From NCBI RefSeq assembly GCF_000738005.1, contig NZ_JHAL01000002.1, positions 990,634-1,054,633 of the forward strand: DNA of 64,000 bases, written 5' to 3'. This document shows, piece by piece, positions 36,091 to 44,212 of the stretch. Source of the stretch: Bifidobacterium crudilactis (GTDB lineage: Bacteria > Actinomycetota > Actinomycetes > Actinomycetales > Bifidobacteriaceae). The notes below the pieces were generated by a model, which did not search any database, was not told the DNA's origin, and was given only the letters and a program-made list of their open reading frames with translations. How positions within the stretch are numbered: position 1 is the stretch's first letter; each line of letters begins with the position of its first letter. The translations under genes and the position numbers were made by a program.

Positions 36091-37826
36091 ACAGTGCAAT
36101 GAAACGTGCAGTGAACAGAGTGCTCATAGCCAACCGTGGCGAGATTGCCGTAAGAATCATTCGCGCCTGCGCCGATACCGGCCGCACCTCCATAGCCGTA
36201 TATGCCGATGATGATGTCGACGCGCTTTTCGTGCAGCTTGCCGACGAGGCTTATCCCTTGGAAGGCCGCACACCGCAGGACAGTTATCTGCATATAGGCA
36301 ACATCATCCAACTGGCGGTGCGAGCCAATGCTGATGCCATCCATCCCGGGTACGGTTTTCTGTCGGAAAACGCGGATTTCGCCCAGGCTGTAATCGATGC
36401 CGGTCTGGTCTGGATAGGGCCGCCGCCGGAAGTGATACGACTGCTGGGCGATAAGGTTCAGGCCCGTCGTATCGCGGCGGAAGTCGGGGCGCCGATGGCT
36501 CCGGGCACCACATCCCCCGTAGCGGATGCGGAAGAGGTGGTGGACTTCGCCAAAACCCACGGGCTGCCGCTGGCCATCAAAGCCGTGTATGGCGGCGGCG
36601 GGCGAGGTCTGAAAGTGGTCCGCCGCCTCGAGGACATCAACGAAGCCTTCGCATCCGCCACACACGAGGCTGAATTGGCTTTCGGTAACGGCTCGAGTTT
36701 TGTCGAACGGTTTCTCGATAAACCACGGCACGTCGAAGTCCAGATACTCGCAGATGCACTTGGTCACACCATCGCCGTGGGGACTCGCGACTGTTCGCTC
36801 CAGCGCCGCAATCAGAAGCTCGTCGAAGAAGCCCCGGCCCCCTTTCTGAGTCAGGAGATTAGCGATCACCTGAAACAGTCGGCGATAGCGATTTGTCGGC
36901 AGGCCGGATATGTAAGTGCCGGAACCGTTGAGTTCCTGCTATCCGCTGACGGTCTGGCCTCATTCATGGAGGTCAATACCCGATTGCAGGTGGAGCATCC
37001 CGTGACCGAGGCAACCAGCGGCATCGACCTGGTCATCGAACAGTTCCGCATCGCCGAGGGCGAGTCCATTGAAGGGCTCGAAGTCTTAGAACATGGTCAC
37101 GCGATGGAATTCAGAATCAACGCCGAAGACCCTGCCCATGGGTTCATACCGTTCCCCGGAACCATCACCGAACTCGATGTACCAGGTGGTCCGGGAGTGC
37201 GTTTTGACGCCGGAGCGCGCCGACATTCCACCGTATCGTCGCAGTTCGATTCCATGCTTGCCAAACTCATCGTCTACGCTCCGAATCGCGAGCAATGCAT
37301 CAGGAGAGCCAGAAAGGCTTTGAGTGAATTGCGGATAGGCGGGGTTCCTACGGTTATCGGTTTCGACCGGAAAATTCTCGAAAGCGCCGACTTCGTCTCG
37401 AACGATCATCTCGGGGTCTATACCCGATGGATAGAGGAATCGTTTCTCAAAGACGCCGACCCACAGGAATTTGCGGACCGTGCCGCCTCACCGAATATTC
37501 TGCGAAGCTGGATTGAAATCGACGGCAGACAACTCAGAATCGGGCTCCCCGATTCCCTGCTTCTTCAGCAACCCGGCACTGCGCATGCACAGCCGGCAAC
37601 CGTCGAACCGGACCCCGGCAGCATCCGTTCCACCATCACCGGCACTCTGGTCCGCTGGCTTGTTGAGGATGGTGACATCTTGAGAGCCGGAGACCCGGTG
37701 GCGGTTGTCGAAGCCATGAAAATGGAGACACAAATCACGGCTTTGGAATCCGGCGTTTTGCAACAATCCCGACACCCCGGCGACAGCATCTCCTTCGACG
37801 ACGAAATAGGCCGAATCGTCTCATGA
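36087..37826 (+). CDS. biotin carboxylase fused to biotin carboxyl carrier domain
   Basis: 579 residues. The N-terminal biotin carboxylase (about 1-450) shows RVLIANRGEIAVRIIRA, HPGYGFLSENADFA, the ATP-grasp glycine loop YGGGGRGLKVV and EVNTRLQVEHPVTE with the catalytic Arg/Glu. A linker leads to a C-terminal biotinyl domain (about 508-579) with the biotinylation motif EAMKMET, Lys545. No acetyl-CoA carboxyltransferase is nearby. Its ATG overlaps the pxpB-pxpC fusion stop by four bases. Similar biotin carboxylase genes sit in other 5-oxoproline clusters. Possible roles are carboxylation of the lactam or a urea-carboxylase-like reaction; neither is proven. Confidence 0.92.
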   Translation: MNSAMKRAVNRVLIANRGEIAVRIIRACADTGRTSIAVYADDDVDALFVQLADEAYPLEGRTPQDSYLHIGNIIQLAVRANADAIHPGYGFLSENADFAQAVIDAGLVWIGPPPEVIRLLGDKVQARRIAAEVGAPMAPGTTSPVADAEEVVDFAKTHGLPLAIKAVYGGGGRGLKVVRRLEDINEAFASATHEAELAFGNGSSFVERFLDKPRHVEVQILADALGHTIAVGTRDCSLQRRNQKLVEEAPAPFLSQEISDHLKQSAIAICRQAGYVSAGTVEFLLSADGLASFMEVNTRLQVEHPVTEATSGIDLVIEQFRIAEGESIEGLEVLEHGHAMEFRINAEDPAHGFIPFPGTITELDVPGGPGVRFDAGARRHSTVSSQFDSMLAKLIVYAPNREQCIRRARKALSELRIGGVPTVIGFDRKILESADFVSNDHLGVYTRWIEESFLKDADPQEFADRAASPNILRSWIEIDGRQLRIGLPDSLLLQQPGTAHAQPATVEPDPGSIRSTITGTLVRWLVEDGDILRAGDPVAVVEAMKMETQITALESGVLQQSRHPGDSISFDDEIGRIVS

Positions 37827-37899
37827 CAAGCGCCTTCACTCGCTCGTCTCAGCCGGAAAGCACATCGCAAGCGCTACGCCTTGCGCAGGAAGGGTGACC

Positions 37900-38982
37900 A
37901 TGTCACAGCAATATAACCGCACATCATCCTCGGCAAAGCCCTCGCCGCAGCGCTTGACCTCAACACAGCGCTCCATCACAACACCGTGCTTGCCTTCAAC
38001 ACAGCGCTTGCCTTCAACACAGCGCCCGGTCCCTAGACAACGCCTGTCGCCCAAACAGTGGTTGACCTCTCGTATCCACACCGCTCTCCAACGACGCGCC
38101 ATATCGAGAATAGAGGCTGAGGCCGCCCACGATGTCGGCCGCGGAAGCGAATCGTTGGCGGTACTGACCTATGGTGAACTCTTCACAGCCGCACGGTTTC
38201 TGGCATCCAATCCACAGACGAAAGCCTTCGTGGTCACAGGATTCTATGTGCCCTCCGCAGTGCGGCCCGCCGCTGAGACGGACGGTCCTGTGGGTGCTTT
38301 GGAATTGTGCGCGGCTCTTCGCGCCATAGGCGGCGATGCATGGCTAGTCAGTGACACACCCTGTGAAGGAGTCCTCAGACCTTCTGCGACGACAGTGTTG
38401 CCCGACAATCATGTGTTGATTGCCCCCGTGGACGAAACCTTCGAAACCTGGCTGCAGGACATCATGGAACTGATACGCATCGAGCATATCGACACGGTGA
38501 TTTTCGTCGAACGAGTGGGTCCTTCATATGGTGGACTTCCGCGGAATATGAGAGCGGCATGCATCAAGGAGTGGACGGCACCGCTGTCTCGTCTGGCGGG
38601 TCTGGGATTGCACAGCATCGGCATCGGCGACGGCGGCAACGAAATCGGGATGGGCAAAATTCTGGCCGAGGACATGCAACGACTCGTACGGTACGGAGAT
38701 GAAATAGGCTGCTCGGTCTCCACTGACGAGCTCATCATAGGCGGCACCTCGAACTGGGCAGCCCATGCACTGGTGGGTGCTCTTCGCGTTCTGGGGCACA
38801 AACAGGTCGAACATCTGCTCGAAGACTCCTGGCATCACGAGGTATTGTCTGCACTAGTTGCCGAGGGAAGCATCGACGGCGTCACGCACGACAATGTCCC
38901 CAGCGTCGACGGACTCAGAGGGGATGACTACTTCGGAACGATACGGTACATCTCCAGGATTGCCCAAGGTCGACATTGGTGA
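37900..38982 (+). CDS. DUF4392 protein, D-glutamate cyclase C-terminal domain homologue
   Basis: 360 residues. After a low-complexity N-terminus rich in STQR repeats (about residues 10-55), the DUF4392 domain runs from about residue 75: FVVTGFYVPSAVRPAAETDGPVGALELCAALRAIG, IDTVIFVERVGPSYGG, the hallmark GIGDGGNEIGMGK and SNWAAHALVGAL. This is the C-terminal half of DGLUCY, encoded apart from its DUF1445 partner (32666-33472). The start ATG 37900 has AGGAAGG upstream; a GTG two codons earlier is possible. It follows the biotin carboxylase gene by 73 bp and ends the apparent operon. Function by homology: D-glutamate to 5-oxo-D-proline. Confidence 0.88.
   Translation: MSQQYNRTSSSAKPSPQRLTSTQRSITTPCLPSTQRLPSTQRPVPRQRLSPKQWLTSRIHTALQRRAISRIEAEAAHDVGRGSESLAVLTYGELFTAARFLASNPQTKAFVVTGFYVPSAVRPAAETDGPVGALELCAALRAIGGDAWLVSDTPCEGVLRPSATTVLPDNHVLIAPVDETFETWLQDIMELIRIEHIDTVIFVERVGPSYGGLPRNMRAACIKEWTAPLSRLAGLGLHSIGIGDGGNEIGMGKILAEDMQRLVRYGDEIGCSVSTDELIIGGTSNWAAHALVGALRVLGHKQVEHLLEDSWHHEVLSALVAEGSIDGVTHDNVPSVDGLRGDDYFGTIRYISRIAQGRHW
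37953..38024 (+). repeat. 18-bp repeats in the DUF4392 gene
   Basis: Three 18-bp units of CTTGCCTTCAACACAGCG type, at 37953-37970, 37989-38006 and 38007-38024, the first with two substitutions. They encode the STQR-type low-complexity N-terminus and keep frame on gain or loss. Confidence 0.8.
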
Positions 38983-39088
38983 AGATGCCGCCTGAAGGCG
39001 ATATTGCCCTACACGGAGAAGATTGATGGCGCACGGCAATCCGATGCGAAACAGGACTGTGTGAACCATCCAAATCAACCGATTCACC

Positions 39089-39130
39089 GCATTCAGGTCA
39101 AACCCCTTGTGGTCCGTTTGACCTGAATGC
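39089..39130. terminator. bidirectional hairpin between convergent genes
   Basis: A perfect 15-bp stem: GCATTCAGGTCAAAC at 39089-39103 with GTTTGACCTGAATGC at 39116-39130, loop 12 bases. It lies between the end of the D-glutamate/5-oxoproline block (38982) and the end of the minus-strand anchored protein (39158). No T-run. Confidence 0.65.
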
Positions 39131-39157
39131 ATGCCGCGGCGTGGCACATCACGGGTG

Positions 39158-40534
39158 CTACCTGTCGCTGCTATGCCCACGGGAACGGTTGAAAGCTATG
39201 ACGCCCATTCCCAATGCGACGAAGACCATCATGACCGCACCGGCACCTAGCACTGCCCCACTGCCTCCTGTTTGGGCCAAGGTTCCGGCCTTGCTCTTGT
39301 TGCTGCTTGCCGAGGCCGCCGGAGTTGTGGTTGTGGTTGTCAGAGCTGTTGCGGGAGTCGTCGTTGTCGTAGTTTCTGAATGTGTCGGTGTATTGCTATC
39401 CGTTGGCGTGGTCGCAGGTGATGTTGGCGTGCTCGGCGTTTCGGTTGGTGTGCTCGGCGTTTCGGTTGGCGTTGCGGGAGTGGTCGTAATCACTGGTGTC
39501 ACCGGATCGGTTGGCACGACCGGCGGCACCTTCCCTTTGTACGGGAAGTAATGCTGTTCGGACCCCATGAAGGTACCGCTATTCACTACGATGGTTCCCT
39601 GAATATTCGCCGCACGCTTGTCCAGATGGGCTTTCGGCGCCAGTATGGAACCATCCAGCGAATCTCCGGATTGCACGATGCTGTTCGCTTCCGGCGCCAC
39701 CCACAGCATGGCGCCGGGATCTCGCGCACCCGCCAGCGTCAGATTGAAGGTCACTGCTGAGCCCGATATGGGGACGACGAGGAAGGTTCCTGCATCCACG
39801 TTCGGCGAAGCGCCACTGAAGGAGAGTTCCGTGATTCCGGCGAGCGTGCCCGCATCGACGGGCCAATAATTCGTTTTCCCCTCGGTAAGAGCAATTACCG
39901 CCTTCGTTCCGGATATGCTGACCGAGGCCTGTACCCCATGCGTATCCGTCTGTGGATACACGGCAATCTGTTGCGCCAGCCGTTCCGCAGAACTCTTGGA
40001 AAACAGGCTGGAGAACAGCGTAGGGCTGGTTACCTGTTCGCTCCCCTCCATCGAGTTGTTGGCCACAATGCTCGGGTCGCCTGACGGACCGGCACCCTTG
40101 CTGACCACACGAGTGTGCATCTGAGCATTGTTGCCGTCTCTGTTCAGCACATCCGACTGAGCAGCATCCCCTATTCGTATGGAACCGCTGAGCACTTTCA
40201 ATTGTGCAGCGGAATTCGAAAAATCGACGTTGTTGGCGAGCAACCCAACGCCGGAACCGCCACTCCTGGCGCTCTGCTGGGTAGCTGTGTTTGAATTATG
40301 GAAGCTCAATGTCCCTCCGACAGCAACCGCTCCTTCCGACTCAGCGGAGAGATGCGCATCACCTAAGGTAACGACATTCCACTGCATATAGTCCTGCATC
40401 AGGAAATGCTCCTGATCTGCCGATGCGGACATCTGTGGAATCAATGCGCCTACCGTTGCACCTGCTGCGATTAGGGCTCCCAGACCCATCGTCAGCCTTC
40501 GATGGCGTAAAACAGTATTTCGTTGATTGTTCAT
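39158..40534 (-). CDS. wall-anchored choice-of-anchor A-type surface protein
   Basis: 458 residues. The signal peptide LGALIAAGATVGALIPQMSASA precedes a choice-of-anchor A-type domain (about residues 45-325; DYMQWNVVTLGDAHLSAESEGAVAVGG near its start, later GTIVVNSGTFMGSEQHYFP). A Thr/Pro/Ser-rich stalk with two in-frame 21-bp repeats (39429-39470) encoding ETPSTPT follows, then LAQTG, a hydrophobic helix and a basic tail, a sortase-type signal with a non-canonical LAQTG. Such proteins often bind host glycoproteins. The start ATG at 40534 has GGA seven bases upstream; an earlier ATG at 40546 has none. Confidence 0.85.
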   Translation of the reverse strand: MNNQRNTVLRHRRLTMGLGALIAAGATVGALIPQMSASADQEHFLMQDYMQWNVVTLGDAHLSAESEGAVAVGGTLSFHNSNTATQQSARSGGSGVGLLANNVDFSNSAAQLKVLSGSIRIGDAAQSDVLNRDGNNAQMHTRVVSKGAGPSGDPSIVANNSMEGSEQVTSPTLFSSLFSKSSAERLAQQIAVYPQTDTHGVQASVSISGTKAVIALTEGKTNYWPVDAGTLAGITELSFSGASPNVDAGTFLVVPISGSAVTFNLTLAGARDPGAMLWVAPEANSIVQSGDSLDGSILAPKAHLDKRAANIQGTIVVNSGTFMGSEQHYFPYKGKVPPVVPTDPVTPVITTTPATPTETPSTPTETPSTPTSPATTPTDSNTPTHSETTTTTTPATALTTTTTTPAASASSNKSKAGTLAQTGGSGAVLGAGAVMMVFVALGMGVIAFNRSRGHSSDR

Positions 40535-41077
40535 GATTGTTTCCATTCAGCAAGGCGCTGCTCAATATAGTCGATTCAGCGCAAGAACACATGTTGATGC
40601 ACACGAACCTTCATCGTGAATGGGATTTTCCCTAGCAGGTCACCGCCGATTTGGTTCGTGTGTTTGGGTACAGAGCATTATGTTCTGTAAACAGACCCGT
40701 GTACGCAGCCAGCGATTTCCTTACAACCTCGCTCGCTTCGATTCCCCTCGGATGAGATGAGCATTTCAGAACCCCCATATACCACTGCACTCCAGATGGT
40801 GATATGTCTAAGAATGCTTCCCCTGATACGTCAGTGTTCAGGATAGCAAATTTCCGGATCGGCGTTTCTGACACATCTCAAAATGCGCAGAGGCAACGGA
40901 TCTCATAGTCTCAATCGCGTTGGAATATCGGGGATATCCCATCGATGACATGCATCACTCGTATGACGCTGCGAGGGTTGGAACATTAATGCACAGCACA
41001 GGAACTCTTCAGGAAAAGGTAACGTGCATGGGCAATACTCTTACCATTATGTCGCGTTATCCGACAGGAGGGTCTTC
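40535..41077. other. gene-poor region between the anchored protein and a small Cys-rich protein
   Basis: About 540 bp. AATATA on the plus strand at 40564-40569 (TATATT on the minus strand) is a possible -10 box for the anchored-protein gene. A GTG-started minus-strand frame at 40632-40874 could encode an 80-residue protein with no recognisable motif and no ribosome site; it may be a remnant or spurious. I see no repeats or RNA. Confidence 0.3.
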
Positions 41078-41269
41078 TTGAACACTCGTCTACGATGCAG
41101 CATCCCACTGTGCGAAAGGGAAGCCACCAGAGCATGGGACACATTGCACTCCGTCAGTGCGCCGGCCGGAACGCTCGGCGCGGTTCCCATCTGCGATTTC
41201 CACCTCTGGCTGCTTGGGCAAGGCGCGAACATCACCGTCAGCTCTCATGGCCTCGATGCCATCATCTAG
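41078..41269 (+). CDS. small Cys-rich protein of unknown function, TTG start
   Basis: 63 residues from TTG 41078, which has a near-perfect AGGAGG six bases upstream; an in-frame GTG at 41024 is a weaker alternative. The first half has RCSIPLC and the second AVPICDFHLWLL, so C-x5-C plus C-x2-H spacing could bind zinc. It converges on clpX, 47 bp from its stop. I do not recognise the family. The strong ribosome site and the cysteine pattern are the reasons to accept it. Confidence 0.5.
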   Translation: MNTRLRCSIPLCEREATRAWDTLHSVSAPAGTLGAVPICDFHLWLLGQGANITVSSHGLDAII

Positions 41270-41316
41270 CACCCGGCTTTGCCGCTCCTGTTCGGGGCGG
41301 AAGCGACGGTATTCGG

Positions 41317-42627
41317 TTAGGCGGCTCTGCGATGCCGGCGCTCCGCCACCACACGCTGTGGCTCAGTCTTGCCGTCGATGGCCTCGCCATCGACCACAAT
41401 CGCTTCGACATCCTGCAATTCGGGAAGCTCGAACATCGTCGATTCCAAGGTCTTCTCGATAATCGACCGCAGGCCTCTGGCCCCCACACCTCGTTCCATG
41501 GCGGTTTGAGCAATACGCTCGACAGCATCGTCAGTGAAGCGCAACTCCACGCCGTCACTGGCGAAGAGCTTCTTGTATTGCTTGACCAGAGCGTTTGCGG
41601 GGTCGGTGAGCACGTGTTCGAGCTCTTGCTCGCTCAGTTCATGCAATACACTCACCACAGGAAGACGCCCGATGAACTCCGGCAGCAATCCGAATTCGGA
41701 GAGGTCGTCTGCACTGACTTCGTTCAGCATCGTCTCCGGGTCACGTTGAACGGTATGCCACGAGGCGCCGAAACCGCTTTCGTGTTTTCCCAGACGCCGC
41801 TCCACAATCTGGTCCAGCCCAACGAAAGCTCCCCCGCAGATGAACAGGATGCCACGGGTGTCTATCCGCGCGGTTTCCTGGTCGCGATGTTTGCGCGTCC
41901 CCTCGAGCGGGACGCTGGCGATGGTGCCTTCGAGGATTTTCAGCAGGGCCTGCTGGACGCCTTCACCGCTGACATCACGGGTGATTGACGTGTTCTCACC
42001 TGATTTACGGGCGATTTTGTCGATTTCGTCAATATAGATGATGCCATGCTGAGCTCTGTCCACATCGCCGTCCGCAGCCTGAAGCAGACGTTGCAGCACC
42101 GTTTCGACGTCATCACCGACATACCCGGCTTCGGTGAGCGTGGTGGCATCGGTAATCACGAACGGTACGTTCATCACCTTCGCCAAAGTCTGTGCCAGAT
42201 AGGTCTTTCCCACACCTGTGGGTCCGAGAAGGAGGATATTCGATTTGGCGACTTCCGCGCCGTCAAAGTCATCATCCTGCTGTGGGTGCGCACCGCCCTT
42301 GTCAATCTGTCGCGCGGACTGGCGCAATTCCATGTTGACCCGTTTGTAATGGTTGTACACGGCCACGGCAAGCGTGCGCTTGGCATCCTGCTGACCGATG
42401 ACGAAACGGTTGAGGTAGGCGAAGATTTCACTGGGAATCGGCAGCTTCAAGGCGTTGACTTCAACGTCATGGGTGCGCTCTTCCGAAATAATGTCCACAC
42501 ACAGCTCGATGCATTCATCACAGATCGCCGAATTCGGGCCGGTGACCAGTTTGCGGACCTGGTGTTCGGTTTTTCCACAGAACTCGCAGCGTGGAATATC
42601 CTCGTTGTAGCTGACTACACGCCCCAT
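41317..42627 (-). CDS. clpX: ClpX ATPase subunit of the Clp protease
   Basis: 436 residues. The N-terminal C4 zinc-binding domain has C14, C17, C36 and C39. AAA+ motifs: Walker [13 protein letters not shown], Walker [11 protein letters not shown], sensor-type residues and the pore loop [15 protein letters not shown] belongs to sensor regions. ClpX unfolds substrates for the ClpP1P2 peptidase encoded just upstream on the same strand. The start at 42625-42627 is set by GGAGGATAC directly before the ATG; an earlier in-frame ATG at 42645 lacks this. It is separated from clpP2 by about 145 bp, so it may have its own promoter. Confidence 0.97.
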   Translation of the reverse strand: MGRVVSYNEDIPRCEFCGKTEHQVRKLVTGPNSAICDECIELCVDIISEERTHDVEVNALKLPIPSEIFAYLNRFVIGQQDAKRTLAVAVYNHYKRVNMELRQSARQIDKGGAHPQQDDDFDGAEVAKSNILLLGPTGVGKTYLAQTLAKVMNVPFVITDATTLTEAGYVGDDVETVLQRLLQAADGDVDRAQHGIIYIDEIDKIARKSGENTSITRDVSGEGVQQALLKILEGTIASVPLEGTRKHRDQETARIDTRGILFICGGAFVGLDQIVERRLGKHESGFGASWHTVQRDPETMLNEVSADDLSEFGLLPEFIGRLPVVSVLHELSEQELEHVLTDPANALVKQYKKLFASDGVELRFTDDAVERIAQTAMERGVGARGLRSIIEKTLESTMFELPELQDVEAIVVDGEAIDGKTEPQRVVAERRHRRAA

Positions 42628-42771
42628 GTATCCTCCAGAAGCCATTCGATGAAAAACCCGTCACCCTGCACACTATTGTGCACCGGGTAACGGGTGATCT
42701 GCGTATTGACGCCGGGCGTCTGCACAGTACCTCCGCCAACAGATGAGCATCATCTGCATTCGGAGGATGTC

Positions 42772-43443
42772 TTACTTCCTGCTTTCCAGCACCTCGTCGA
42801 CGATGCCGTACTCCTTGGCCTGCGCGGCGGTGAGAATCGTGTCGGTTTCGATGTCCTTGCGAATCTTCTCGACCGGCTGTCCGGTGTGCTTGGCAAGCGT
42901 GCTTTCCAGCCATTCACGCAGGCGGAGCATTTCCTTCGCCTGAATCTCGATTTCCGTGGCTTTGCCGAAGTCCTGCTGCATTGCGGGCTGATGAATCAGC
43001 ACGCGGGCGTTCGGCAGCATCAGGCGTTTGCCTGCGGCTCCTGCAGCCAGCAGTATCGCCGCAGCCGATGCGGCCTGCCCCAGGCATACGGTCTGCACAT
43101 CCGGCTTGATGTACTGCATGGTGTCATAGATGGCGGTCATGGCGGTCATCGAGCCGCCGGGAGAATTGATGTAGATCATCACGTCCCGGTTCGGGTCCTG
43201 ACTTTCCAGAACCAGCAGCTGCGCCATGATGTCGTCGGCCGACGCATCGTCGACCTGCACACCCATGAAGATGATGCGGTCGTCGAACAGCTTGGTGTAT
43301 GGGTCCTGACGTTTGAATCCGTATGGCGTCTTCTCTTCGAACTGCGGAAGAACGTAACGACTCTCAGCGCGAATCCCGGATACACCGCGTGCCCCGGCGA
43401 GCCTTTCGGCACGTGCGACGAACTGTGCTTCTTGCGATGCCAT
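42772..43443 (-). CDS. clpP2: ATP-dependent Clp protease proteolytic subunit 2
   Basis: 223 residues. Serine protease with the catalytic triad S126 (GQAASAAAI), H151 (RVLIHQP) and, by alignment with ClpP1, D201. The N-terminal extension of about 40 residues is longer than in ClpP1. Actinobacteria use a mixed ClpP1P2 tetradecamer. It follows clpP1 by only three bases, so the two are translated together. Confidence 0.96.
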   Translation of the reverse strand: MASQEAQFVARAERLAGARGVSGIRAESRYVLPQFEEKTPYGFKRQDPYTKLFDDRIIFMGVQVDDASADDIMAQLLVLESQDPNRDVMIYINSPGGSMTAMTAIYDTMQYIKPDVQTVCLGQAASAAAILLAAGAAGKRLMLPNARVLIHQPAMQQDFGKATEIEIQAKEMLRLREWLESTLAKHTGQPVEKIRKDIETDTILTAAQAKEYGIVDEVLESRK

Positions 43444-43446
43444 TCG

Positions 43447-44064
43447 TCACTCTCCCTTCTGGGCGTTCATCGTGCCCGGCGTGGTCACGATCTTGTCCAC
43501 GAAACCATACTCCAGAGCGGCTTCGGCAGTGAACCAATGATCGTACTCGTTGTCTCGGTATATTTCCTCGACCGTGTGACCGGTCTGCTCAGCGGTAAGC
43601 TGGGACAGCGTCCTTTTCATGTCCATGATGAGTTCCGCATTGATACGGACGTCGGTCTGGGTTCCTCCGACACCGCCCGAAGGCTGATGCATCAGCACAC
43701 GGGCGTGCGAAGTGATGAAACGCTTGCCTTTGGTGCCACTGGACAGCAGGAACTGACCCATGGAGGCGGCCATGCCCACGGCAACGGTCGCCACATCCGG
43801 TTCGATAAGCTGCATGGTGTCGTAGATGGCCATGCCGGCGGTAATCGAACCACCGGGCGAATTGATATACAGCCAGATGTCTTTGCTGGGGTCTTCGGCC
43901 GCAAGCATCAGCATCTGAGCGCATATGACGTTGGCATTGGAGTCCTTGACCTCATCACCGAGCCAGATAATGCGGTCCTTGAGCAGACGGTTGAAAATCG
44001 GATCGGTCGGCGAGAACGATTCACCCTCAGCCAGAACCGGTGAAGTTGCAAGAGAATTGCTCAC
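43447..44064 (-). CDS. clpP1: ATP-dependent Clp protease proteolytic subunit 1
   Basis: 205 residues with triad S101 (GMAASMGQF), H126 ([10 protein letters not shown]) and D175. The start is GTG at 44062-44064, preceded by AAGGAG with good spacing. In actinobacteria the clpP1-clpP2 operon is usually controlled by the ClgR regulator; I looked for its box upstream and did not find a convincing one. A hairpin (44150-44189) separates it from the trigger factor gene upstream, so the Clp genes probably use their own promoter. Confidence 0.96.
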   Translation of the reverse strand: MSNSLATSPVLAEGESFSPTDPIFNRLLKDRIIWLGDEVKDSNANVICAQMLMLAAEDPSKDIWLYINSPGGSITAGMAIYDTMQLIEPDVATVAVGMAASMGQFLLSSGTKGKRFITSHARVLMHQPSGGVGGTQTDVRINAELIMDMKRTLSQLTAEQTGHTVEEIYRDNEYDHWFTAEAALEYGFVDKIVTTPGTMNAQKGE

Positions 44065-44149
44065 CGTGTCTCCTTCTATGTGTGGTTATGTTTCGAGCGT
44101 ACAGCCCATAATCGACGCTGCATGCGGCTTTGCGCTCTCGGCTATGCTA

Positions 44150-44189
44150 AGGCCCCAAAGACCCACGGAATCATGGGTTTTCGGGGCCT
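44150..44189 (-). terminator. terminator hairpin of the trigger factor gene
   Basis: AGGCCCC at 44150-44156 pairs with GGGGCCT at 44183-44189, and the stem extends inward (AAAGACCCA with TGGGTTTTC) with two mismatches, giving about 15 bp. It sits just past the trigger factor stop at 44213. No T-run. Confidence 0.6.
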
Positions 44190-44212
44190 GCGTTTCTGCG
44201 CTGAGAAAACTA

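Noticed and set aside
36087-37826. Acetyl-CoA carboxylase as the role of the biotin carboxylase fusion
   Set aside because: No acetyl-CoA carboxyltransferase genes are nearby, and its overlap with the pxpB-pxpC fusion ties it to that block instead; a second role in fatty acid synthesis cannot be excluded.
40632-40874. 80-residue minus-strand frame as a real gene
   Set aside because: GTG start with no ribosome site, no motif and no supporting context; kept only as a note in the intergenic entry.
42694-44043. 449-residue plus-strand open frame across clpP1 and clpP2
   Set aside because: Antisense of two well-supported genes, with duplicated segments mirroring the clpP1/clpP2 similarity.
44065-44149. 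ClgR-type operator upstream of clpP1
   Set aside because: I looked for the CGC-N5-GCG-type pattern in this gap and found only partial, unconvincing matches.
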